The notes under the pieces were generated by a model. That model did not search any database, was not told the DNA's origin, and saw only the letters and a list, made by a program, of their open reading frames with translations. The translations under genes were made by a program, and so were the position numbers. From the NCBI GenBank assembly GCA_964571815.1, contig CAZNDN010000083.1, positions 1 to 18,567 on the forward strand: a DNA stretch of 18,567 bases. The letters are read 5' to 3'. The DNA is from CAZNDN01 sp964571815. Lineage in GTDB: Bacteria; Fibrobacterota; Chitinivibrionia; Chitinivibrionales; WJKA01. Below, piece after piece: positions 1-5,760 of this stretch (position 1 is its first letter; the number at the start of each line of letters is the position of its first letter).

Positions 1-132
1 CCGCTGATTAATCCCGCCTTAGCGGGATACCAACTGAGCTAATGGTGCATTTTCCCCTTACGTTGCCCGCTGATTAATCCCGCCTTAGCGGGATACCAAC
101 TGAGCTAATGGTGCATTTTCCTCTTACGTTGC
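1..132. repeat. Two tandem copies of a 66-bp tRNA-like repeat
   Basis: Copy 1 is 1-66 and copy 2 is 67-132. They differ at one visible base (cccctta against cctctta near the end of the unit). After 132 only four bases of a third unit match, so the array ends there on the right, while on the left it runs off the sequence end. Read on the minus strand, each unit holds TTAGCTCAGTTGGTA, the classic tRNA D-arm/A-box sequence, and later TTAATCAGCGGG, which resembles the anticodon-loop 3' side of some tRNAs. Between them, where the D-stem should close with GAGC, lies a self-complementary TCCCGC-TAAG-GCGGGA. No T-arm is visible, so this is not a functional tRNA gene. It may be a tRNA-derived dispersed repeat; copy number beyond the contig edge is unknown. 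Confidence 0.9.
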
Positions 133-423
133 CCGCCTGCTCATACAGAGCTTTGGGGGCAAAACAGGTAGAAAATAATACAATGCCCCGTGAATCAACA
201 AGGCGATTGCCACTTTTCGCGGATTGGTCGACTTGGTGATGGTCGAGCGGCGACGTCCGGGGGAGATGGGGAAATGGAAACGAAGCCTCGGATCCCGATT
301 CCGGCGGTGAGGCCGGTTTTCCGCATACCGCGAAAAGGAGCAAAGAGCTCCGCAACTTCGTATCGACATCGAGCTCTCACGCGACCGTGCGTTTCGGTGG
401 TGTCGGCCTGCACTGCCGGTTTA
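133..423. other. Intergenic stretch without a supported gene
   Basis: This lies between the tandem repeat and the stop of the STAS gene. Short open frames exist on both strands, but none has a ribosome binding site, a recognisable domain or a family-like sequence. One minus-strand frame carries a short hydrophobic run near 150-200, which is not enough to call a protein. The position just downstream of a STAS gene is where an anti-sigma kinase (RsbW/SpoIIAB type) often sits. I see no HATPase motif here. Confidence 0.5.
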
Positions 424-792
424 TCAATCCCGCGAGGCTTCGGGCTCGGGGGGTGGAGGAAGAGGTGAGTTTTCGACTATCAGTTCCATCGGGTCCAGTA
501 TTTTCAGGATCTTTTCCAGGTTGCAGCTCAAGAGCATTTTCTTCGTGTGCTCGTACGCCGCAACCAGCATATCCTTTCCGGATTCCTCCAGAAGTTTCTG
601 GCAGAATATGAGGGCTCCCAAACCCGAACTGTCGATTGACTCCACCTGGGTAAGATCGACCACAATCCGCCTGCTGTTCGTCTCTGCCAGGGACGCAAGT
701 GTTTTAGACAGTTGCGTACTCGACGGGCCACGAACAGGACCCGAAATATGCAGAAACGTTGAAGAATCCTTGTCTCGTGTCCTGATTTTCAT
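424..792 (-). CDS. STAS-domain anti-sigma factor antagonist (SpoIIAA/RsbV-like)
   Basis: This is a 122-residue protein made almost entirely of one STAS domain. The hallmark DSSGLG is at residues 54-59, after the beta strand RIVVDL. By comparison with SpoIIAA, Ser55 is the expected phosphorylation site. In characterised systems the unphosphorylated antagonist binds an HATPase anti-sigma kinase and frees its sigma factor, and a PP2C phosphatase reactivates it. The ATG at 792 is chosen because GAGGAGAG lies just upstream; an in-frame GTG at 876 would add 28 residues unlike the family. The last dozen residues are proline/glutamate-rich (PLPPPPEPE), an unusual tail. A near-consensus promoter lies about 170 bases upstream. 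No anti-sigma kinase, phosphatase or sigma factor is in the window, so the partner is unknown. The fold is certain; the pathway is inferred. Confidence 0.9.
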   Translation of the reverse strand: MKIRTRDKDSSTFLHISGPVRGPSSTQLSKTLASLAETNSRRIVVDLTQVESIDSSGLGALIFCQKLLEESGKDMLVAAYEHTKKMLLSCNLEKILKILDPMELIVENSPLPPPPEPEASRD

Positions 793-965
793 AATCCTCT
801 CTCCTCTTGAAACCGCTCGAGCCCGGGAAGTGCCCGCGCTCTTCCGTTGCCGCACTTTCCGTGCTTCCGCATGCACCCACCGTGGTCCGTAGTGCGGAAC
901 AGCATACTCTTCTCAGGGATTCCGCCGGACAGAGCACTGTTTCGGTGCACGCAAAATCTCCTCCT

Positions 966-995
966 ATTATAACGACCCGACAGGAAAAAGGTCAA
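966..995 (-). promoter_or_regulatory. Sigma70-type promoter for the STAS gene
   Basis: On the minus strand TTGACC (995-990) and TATAAT (971-966) are separated by 18 bases. The -10 is perfect and the -35 has one mismatch. Transcription would start near 959, giving a leader of roughly 165 bases before the ATG at 792. It lies in the divergent gap with argJ. Identification is by consensus only. Confidence 0.7.
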
Positions 996-1073
996 GTGAG
1001 GAGCCGGGCTGGGACGGTGAATTGCCGGCGTGGATTTATTTTTTTCGCCATGTCCGTACGTGGTGGAAGACGT

Positions 1074-2270
1074 ATGTGTGCCCGGAAGGGCGGAGTGACG
1101 GCCCCGAGGGGGTTCGTTGCGTCCTCTGCCGAGGCGGGGATCAAGCAGGCCGGTGGTCTGGATATCGGGTTGCTGGCCGCCGACGCCGTCTGCAGTGTCG
1201 CGGGAACATTCACGACCAACCGGATCCGTGCCTCCTGTGTTGACTGGAGTTCGAAGCGTGTTTCCTCCGGGCGCGGAAGAGCCGTGATCTGCAATTCCGG
1301 AAATGCCAATGCCTGCACCGGTGAGCGAGGAAGGCGGGACACGGAACGGATGGCTCGGGAAGTTGCCGGCCGGCTCGGCATAGAGGCCGCCGAAGTATGC
1401 GTTGCCTCCACGGGCGTAATCGGCGAACCGCTTCCCATGGGAAAGCTGGTCGATGCCGTGCCGGGCCTCGTGTCGAGACTTTCGTTGCGGGGCGGGCCGG
1501 GGTTTGCACGGGCGATCATGACCACCGACACAGTTCCCAAGGAGTCTGCGGTGAAGCTCGACTTTGCGGGAGCGACCTGCGCGATTGGAGGGGCGGCAAA
1601 AGGCTCGGGCATGATCCATCCCAGGATGGCCACCATGCTCGCCTTCGTTACCACCGATGTGGGCGTTGCCCCACGGCCGCTTCAGCGAATCCTCTCACGG
1701 GTAGTCGAGCGTACCTTCAACAATCTGACAATCGACGGGGACACTTCAACCAACGATATGGTGTTGCTGATGGCAAACGGGGCCTCGGGGGTGTCACTCA
1801 GCACGCCCGGGGAACATGATACCTTCGAAAAGTCCCTGTATCGGGTATGCAATGAGTTGTGCGCGGCTATTGCCGGCGACGGTGAGGGAGCCACCAAGCG
1901 GATAGAGATCGAGGTACGCGGCGGCAAGTCCTCGCGCGACGCGAAGAGGGTAGCACAGGCGGTCGCCAACTCCAGCCTTGTCAAGACGGCGATTTTCGGA
2001 AACGATCCCAACTGGGGACGAATCCTCTGTGCGATAGGGTACGCGGGGGCCCCATTCTCCCGGTCCCGTCTCAGTGTGTCACTGGCCGGAATGCCCGTGT
2101 GTCGGGGTACCGAACCGATTCGTTTCGCCCGGGGAAAGATGCGCCGGGCCCTTCAACGTTCCTGCGTACCTGTCAGCATTGATCTCGGTCTGGGGAAAGG
2201 CTCCGCCGTGGCCCATACGTGCGATCTATCCTACGACTATATCCGCATCAATGCAGAGTATCACACATAG
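1074..2270 (+). CDS. argJ: Arginine biosynthesis protein ArgJ (ornithine acetyltransferase)
   Basis: ArgJ transfers the acetyl group from N-acetylornithine to glutamate in the cyclic arginine pathway; bifunctional forms also make N-acetylglutamate from acetyl-CoA. The 398-residue frame shows family blocks in order: GGVTAPRGF near the N-terminus, AVICNSGNANACTG, MTTDTVPKES, KGSGMIHPRMATMLAF, FNNLTIDGDTSTND, NDPNWGRI, and DLSYDYIRINAEYHT at the very end. ArgJ cleaves itself before a threonine in the ATML motif; this is Thr187 here, so the precursor should split into alpha and beta chains. The start at 1074 is preferred because GGTGGAAG lies just upstream and the family begins a few residues before GGVTAP. 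An ATG at 1050 lacks a ribosome binding site. No other arginine gene is nearby. Monofunctional and bifunctional forms cannot be told apart by eye. Confidence 0.95.
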   Translation: MCARKGGVTAPRGFVASSAEAGIKQAGGLDIGLLAADAVCSVAGTFTTNRIRASCVDWSSKRVSSGRGRAVICNSGNANACTGERGRRDTERMAREVAGRLGIEAAEVCVASTGVIGEPLPMGKLVDAVPGLVSRLSLRGGPGFARAIMTTDTVPKESAVKLDFAGATCAIGGAAKGSGMIHPRMATMLAFVTTDVGVAPRPLQRILSRVVERTFNNLTIDGDTSTNDMVLLMANGASGVSLSTPGEHDTFEKSLYRVCNELCAAIAGDGEGATKRIEIEVRGGKSSRDAKRVAQAVANSSLVKTAIFGNDPNWGRILCAIGYAGAPFSRSRLSVSLAGMPVCRGTEPIRFARGKMRRALQRSCVPVSIDLGLGKGSAVAHTCDLSYDYIRINAEYHT

Positions 2271-2288
2271 GCAACACAGTCGTTGCGG

Positions 2289-2305
2289 TTCCCGACGATC
2301 GGGAA
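2289..2305. terminator. Short hairpin after argJ (possible weak terminator)
   Basis: TTCCCGA and TCGGGAA form a perfect 7-bp stem with loop CGA, 18 bases past the argJ stop. No T-tract follows, so intrinsic termination is doubtful. It could equally be an mRNA 3'-end stabilising hairpin. Confidence 0.3.
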
Positions 2306-2414
2306 GGGAAGCCGCCGTTCCGAGGTAGCTGAAGCACAAAGAAGGCGATTGTTCCACCTGCCGGCCAGACCGGGGCGGGGCGGAGGCTTTGTACCGAAAA
2401 GTACTTTGATTTCC

Positions 2415-2444
2415 TTGACAGCTCACGACCAAAACATATATACT
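2415..2444 (+). promoter_or_regulatory. Sigma70-type promoter for the LysM gene
   Basis: A perfect -35 TTGACA (2415-2420) is followed after 18 bases by TATACT (2439-2444); TATATA at 2437-2442 gives a 16-base spacer instead. The region is AT-rich against a GC-rich background. The start site would be near 2451, about 45 bases before the ATG at 2496. It separates the LysM gene from argJ transcriptionally. Confidence 0.7.
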
Positions 2445-2495
2445 ATATTTGATTGACAATTACTCACGTATGCGTTTTGTCGGAGTCGGGTACCG

Positions 2496-3662
2496 ATGAA
2501 CCCAGGGAAAACGCTCGAAAGTGTCTCGAAATCGGCGGCTTTCGCCGTATCCGTGATCTTTGTGACGGCTGTTCAGGCGGAGACGGACGCCGAGACCGTT
2601 GCGGACAACAGCCGGGAAGGCGCGGACTACTACTTTGTCAAGAAATGGGACACGCTCTGGGATCTCTCCGGACAATTCCTCAACGATCCGTTTCAATGGC
2701 GGGAGATATGGAAGGTGAATCCTTCCATCAACAACCCTCATTTGATTTACCCCGGCGACAGGCTGGCAATCCCGGGGTTGACCCTGCGTCTCGAAGGTTC
2801 GGGCGAAAGAGGTTCAGTCGGCTTTGATGCGCTCACGCGGGGGTTCCTCGACAACACGTCCGCCTACTCGTCCGGTGGTTTTCCCGAAGACGGCGACACC
2901 GCGGCCGATTCGACGGTGTCTGTTTCGGGTGCGCTCGAAAGCCCGGCGGAAATCGCCTTGCGGGACGCCCTCTCGTCGGAGTCGTTTTTCTCATCGGACT
3001 ACCTGGCGCGCGTGGGGTTTCTGTGGTTCGAAAAGGACGCGCGAGGGAAGATATTCCCGGGTAACGGCTACCTGGAAGAATGCGGCAAGCAGGAGGTGTT
3101 TCGGAGGTTCGACGAAGTCGGCGCGAAGACCTATGACGCGTCGGCCTACCGTGAGGGAGATACGGTCGATATATTTCACTCATTACGGTTTGTCGGGATC
3201 CGGGATCGAACCGCGAATCTGGTGAGGCGCGTCGGGCGCGGCCGCGTGACCCGGGTAGCGGGCAAGAGCGTTCGGCTGCAGCTTTCTGAGGTATGGGACA
3301 TTGTGTCCTGCCGCGACCGTATCGCCCCGGTCGGCCGGGTCCCCTCCTACCGCGTGGATCGTGTAGTAGAGCCGAACATAAGAATCGAGGCCGCGATAGT
3401 GGAGCGTGTCGAGAACACGGTCAGTCCCTATCCTTTTCAGTCGGTTATCGTTGATGTCGGGGCGCGGGACGGGGTCCAACTGGGCGATGTGTTTCAGACG
3501 TTTCCGGTCGAAGACGAAAAGACTTCCGCGAAACCGGCGGCGCTTGCCTGCGTCACCAATGTTCAGCAGCGGTCAAGTTCGCTTTCGATTATCAAGATGT
3601 ACCGTAACCGGGTCGACCCGCGGGACAGCACGTATCTGGTGAAGAGAATCGTGTTCAAGTAA
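2496..3662 (+). CDS. Exported LysM-domain protein
   Basis: This is a 388-residue protein with an N-terminal signal peptide: a hydrophobic run over about 13-25, with likely cleavage after AVQA at residue 28. One LysM domain lies at about 45-93, beginning YYFVKKWDTLWDLS and ending IYPGDRLAIPG. LysM binds the GlcNAc-containing glycan of peptidoglycan, so a periplasmic wall-associated role is likely. The usual glycine of the KGDTLW motif is replaced by tryptophan (KKWDTLW). Residues from about 100 to 165 are Ser/Gly/Asp-rich and probably a linker. The remaining 200 or so residues contain beta-rich segments (for example RVGRGRVTRVAGKSVRLQL and FQSVIVDVGARDGVQLGDVF) that I cannot name. The start follows GGAG about ten bases upstream, behind a strong promoter. 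The exact role (wall enzyme regulator, structural or stress protein) is not visible. Confidence 0.85.
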   Translation: MNPGKTLESVSKSAAFAVSVIFVTAVQAETDAETVADNSREGADYYFVKKWDTLWDLSGQFLNDPFQWREIWKVNPSINNPHLIYPGDRLAIPGLTLRLEGSGERGSVGFDALTRGFLDNTSAYSSGGFPEDGDTAADSTVSVSGALESPAEIALRDALSSESFFSSDYLARVGFLWFEKDARGKIFPGNGYLEECGKQEVFRRFDEVGAKTYDASAYREGDTVDIFHSLRFVGIRDRTANLVRRVGRGRVTRVAGKSVRLQLSEVWDIVSCRDRIAPVGRVPSYRVDRVVEPNIRIEAAIVERVENTVSPYPFQSVIVDVGARDGVQLGDVFQTFPVEDEKTSAKPAALACVTNVQQRSSSLSIIKMYRNRVDPRDSTYLVKRIVFK

Positions 3663-3811
3663 ACTTCTTCAGCCGTGCCCGGCCCCTCCATGGGCGGTGG
3701 GCATTCGCGCCGAACGCTGCGCGGCGCGGGTCGGCGGAGGTGAGGACACCGCGAACGGAACGCGGGAGGGTCGACGAAAGAAGAGTGAACCTACCTTGAG
3801 AAGGGGAGAGC

Positions 3812-4027
3812 ATGGCACGATTGCTGTTTCGATTCGGCAGGGTTCTGATGGTGAGCAGGCGTCGGAAGCAGGTTCGCTCGAGCCTGGTGTTTCTGTTCAC
3901 GGCCTTCATCCGCACCGCTGCCGTCGTTTTTTCCCTGGAGATCGTTTTGATTGCCCTCGGCACGGCCGAGGTGACCCTGCCGCCCGCACGCCGGCTCATG
4001 GAGGTTATCTCCAGAATAGCCTTCTAA
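3812..4027 (+). CDS. Small single-pass membrane protein, unknown function
   Basis: This is a 71-residue frame with a strong ribosome binding site (AAGGGGAG at 3801-3808) just before its ATG, the best reason to believe it is real. The N-terminal 22 residues are rich in arginine and lysine. Residues about 23-51 are hydrophobic (SLVFLFTAF, then AAVVFSLEIVLIALG), and a short tail follows. By the positive-inside rule the N-terminus should be cytoplasmic. I recognise no family. It ends convergent with the minus-strand polybasic membrane protein, and the terminator between them serves the other strand. No promoter is evident in the 149-base gap after the LysM stop, so it may be co-transcribed with the LysM gene. 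Confidence 0.55.
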   Translation: MARLLFRFGRVLMVSRRRKQVRSSLVFLFTAFIRTAAVVFSLEIVLIALGTAEVTLPPARRLMEVISRIAF

Positions 4028-4103
4028 GTCGTGAGAAGATTGGGTCGTGGCGTTTGAATCTCCACGGGCGGTCTGCATAACCCGGGCCTCCTCAGCCGTT
4101 CCC

Positions 4104-4143
4104 AAAAAAAACGGCCGGGAATGGTTTGACATTCCCGGCCGTT
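4104..4143 (-). terminator. Intrinsic terminator of the minus-strand polybasic gene
   Basis: A perfect 14-bp stem pairs 4110-4123 (AACGGCCGGGAATG) with 4130-4143 across a six-base loop. On the minus strand it is followed directly by a run of eight T (the A-run at 4104-4111, the last two of which are also stem bases). It begins 39 bases past the stop of the 4183-4968 gene. The plus-strand side has no T-tract, so it is one-directional. Confidence 0.88.
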
Positions 4144-4182
4144 CGCTCTGCTTGACGCCGTGGGGGCTTCGAGAGAACCCTC

Positions 4183-4968
4183 CTAGCGCCTTCCATACGA
4201 TTGCTCAGTGTCCTGCCTGCCCTCGTTTTCGCTCTCAAAGCCGCCGGAGAAATCCGATTGGGTGTTTCCGGATTTTCCGTTGTTCGGTTCCTGCAGGCCG
4301 GAGCTGCTTTCCTTGTTCCGATCTTCCTTCTCAGAGGGGTTTTCTCCCGGAAGCGTGCGGCGCTTAACCACTACTTTGCGTCCATGCTCCACTTCCTGGC
4401 GCTTCTCGACTACAGGCGCTTGACTCCCACTTGACTCCCGGGATGGTGCGGGCTGGGAATCCTTCGTTTCCCTCTGTGGCTTGCGGGAATTGCGCTGATC
4501 TCGATTTCTGTCTCGATCAGGCTTTCGGCGCGAATCCCTCCTCCTTCCGCCTCTCCTCGAACGCTTCCCCTCTTTCTGCGATCGATCTCCCTCTTTCCCC
4601 GATCGTTTTCCCGAATTCTCGTTGGGGTCAACAGCACCCCTGATGCTCTTGCGCGCCCGGGCTTGATCACGCTCTGCCGACTTGAGCCGAAGGTTGATGT
4701 CTCTGAGTGACTTGTCAACACTTGGCGCGGGCTTCGGAGCAGGCGGCTTCTCTCGATTTTGAGGCGGAGACGGTTGCCGGGAACTCCCCTTGTCGTTGAA
4801 CGGCCGTGACGGTGCGGCCTCCGACCGTTCTTTCCTTGCGGAATCCGACGGGTTGCCGCGAGATTTCAGGATTCTGCCGACCTTCGATCTCACGTCAAGA
4901 ACGAGAAAGAGCAGGAGCAGTTGCAGGAGTAGTATCGCTACTGTGGCAAATGATGTTGCCGAATCCAT
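4183..4968 (-). CDS. Membrane-anchored, disordered, Arg/Lys-rich protein
   Basis: This is a 261-residue protein. The ATG at 4968 is chosen because GGAG sits eight bases upstream; an earlier in-frame start at 5094 would add residues without membrane or family features. Residues about 7-26 form one very hydrophobic helix (VAILLLQLLLLFLVLDV), followed by RSK, so the tail should face the cytoplasm. Residues 40-85 are Ser/Pro/Glu/Lys-rich and probably unstructured. Residues 86-111 (LRDINLRLKSAERDQARARK) look helical and are the most protein-like part. Residues 120-170 are dominated by arginine, lysine, aspartate and glycine (RRGGRRRDSRRKPDRDRNR), and the rest is low-complexity and polar. I know no family for it. 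The composition suggests binding of RNA or another polyanion at the membrane; this is inference. A strong terminator follows it, and a small membrane protein precedes it on the same strand. Confidence 0.75.
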   Translation of the reverse strand: MDSATSFATVAILLLQLLLLFLVLDVRSKVGRILKSRGNPSDSARKERSEAAPSRPFNDKGSSRQPSPPQNREKPPAPKPAPSVDKSLRDINLRLKSAERDQARARKSIRGAVDPNENSGKRSGKEGDRSQKEGKRSRRGGRRRDSRRKPDRDRNRDQRNSRKPQRETKDSQPAPSRESSGSQAPVVEKRQEVEHGRKVVVKRRTLPGENPSEKEDRNKESSSGLQEPNNGKSGNTQSDFSGGFESENEGRQDTEQSYGRR

Positions 4969-5028
4969 AGAAGTTTCTCCATTGGGATGGAATGAGTAAC
5001 TGATCGATTTCATCCGAACCGTCCATGC

Positions 5029-5051
5029 CACACGGCACACCGTGCCGTGTG
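5029..5051. repeat. Perfect 10-bp inverted repeat in the leader of the polybasic gene
   Basis: CACACGGCAC (5029-5038) pairs exactly with 5042-5051 around the three-base loop ACC. It lies 61-83 bases upstream of the ATG at 4968. No T-run follows on either strand, so it is more likely an operator or RNA hairpin than a terminator. The binding factor is unknown. Confidence 0.6.
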
Positions 5052-5153
5052 AGTCCGGCCGCCCATCGCCGTCCGCGGCCGGGTGGTGAAGCAATGAAGT
5101 TTCAGAGCGTAGGGTGCGGTAGAATGCAGTCGGTTCGGTGCGTGTCAGTCATG

Positions 5154-5166
5154 GTCACAGTGTGAC
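5154..5166. promoter_or_regulatory. Palindrome GTCACAGTGTGAC, possible operator
   Basis: The six-base arms GTCACA and TGTGAC flank a central G. It lies about 190 bases upstream of the 4968 start. The half-sites resemble those read by CRP/FNR-type dimers but are in the reversed, abutting order, so it is not a CRP site. A regulator is only a guess. Confidence 0.3.
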
Positions 5167-5381
5167 AATGGCTGCGGTATTCCAGTGTCGGCGACAGCCT
5201 TGGTCTGATCCGTACCTGATCTCGATGGCACGGATACCGCCATGTGCGCTCCACATCGTACTCCGTCGATTTCAAAGAACAGGGAGAATTGAACCTCTGC
5301 CGGATAGGTTCCCCCGGTGACGTCCGAAGCCGGTACGTTCCCTCCGAAGGGGATTGAAAAACGACCGGCAGCCCCTCTGTG

Positions 5382-5579
5382 TCAACCTTCCGACTCGGTT
5401 TTCACTGAGGGACTTTCATGAGAGGCAGCAGTCTGAGACTTGAGCGCAGCGCTTCTGTCGAGAACCGGCAGAAGGGAGTCGACGCGTCGCCGGATGATTG
5501 TCGCCTTGCTCCATACAAACAGCAGGATTAAGACGAAGAGGAAAAATCCCCCGGCCCACAGCAATTTGACAATTTCCAT
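5382..5579 (-). CDS. Small single-pass membrane protein, unknown function
   Basis: This is a 65-residue frame. Residues about 6-24 are strongly hydrophobic (LLWAGGFFLFVLILLFVW), followed by SKATIIRRR, so the short C-terminal tail (Ser/Lys/Glu-rich) should be cytoplasmic. That is the same architecture as the larger polybasic protein downstream on this strand. The ATG at 5579 is preferred over the in-frame TTG at 5657 because a likely promoter overlaps the TTG and because the hydrophobic helix then begins at the N-terminus. The ribosome binding site is weak, which lowers confidence. No family is recognised. Confidence 0.5.
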   Translation of the reverse strand: MEIVKLLWAGGFFLFVLILLFVWSKATIIRRRVDSLLPVLDRSAALKSQTAASHESPSVKTESEG

Positions 5580-5627
5580 ACTCGCATGTCTTCGAACCGC
5601 TGTACTTTCCACATAACGTAACACATC

Positions 5628-5657
5628 AAGATATGTTCTTGACGTCGTCCGATTCAA
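5628..5657 (-). promoter_or_regulatory. Putative promoter for the 65-residue membrane protein
   Basis: Minus-strand TTGAAT (5657-5652) and TATCTT (5633-5628) are 18 bases apart, each two or fewer mismatches from consensus. The start would be near 5621, about 40 bases before the ATG at 5579. Confidence 0.4.
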
Positions 5658-5760
5658 GTACGGGGGGGCTCAATCATCGCACACCTCCCGGCGGTGGGTT
5701 ATTTTTTCTCCTGGGGAATCATTTATCGGCGGCGGACCGTTGCAGGAGGAACCGGCAATT

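Larger units (their letters stand above)
4969..5381. other. 413-base intergenic region with two palindromes
   Basis: This region separates the two minus-strand membrane-protein genes. No open frame here has a ribosome binding site or recognisable product. It contains a perfect 10-bp inverted repeat (5029-5051) and a 13-base palindrome (5154-5166), listed separately. I find no convincing -35/-10 pair for the 4968 gene. A T-arm-like GGTTCAATTC occurs on the minus strand near 5290, but no tRNA can be built around it. Confidence 0.5.

Noticed and set aside
195..413. Minus-strand frame directly after the STAS gene, as a possible anti-sigma factor
   Set aside because: It starts at a GTG with no ribosome binding site and has no HATPase or other recognisable motif.
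3697..4080. Longer plus-strand frame overlapping the 71-residue membrane protein
   Set aside because: It has no ribosome binding site and its composition looks like a shadow frame; the overlapping 3812 start has a strong Shine-Dalgarno and a membrane helix.
5270..5310. T-arm-like sequence (minus-strand GAGGTTCAATTCTCC) suggesting a tRNA
   Set aside because: The T-stem has at least two mismatches, and no acceptor, D-arm or anticodon arm can be placed around it.
5671..5712. Hairpin-plus-T-run (CACC...GGTG then TTATTTTTT) as a plus-strand terminator
   Set aside because: The stem is only four base pairs and no plus-strand gene ends upstream.
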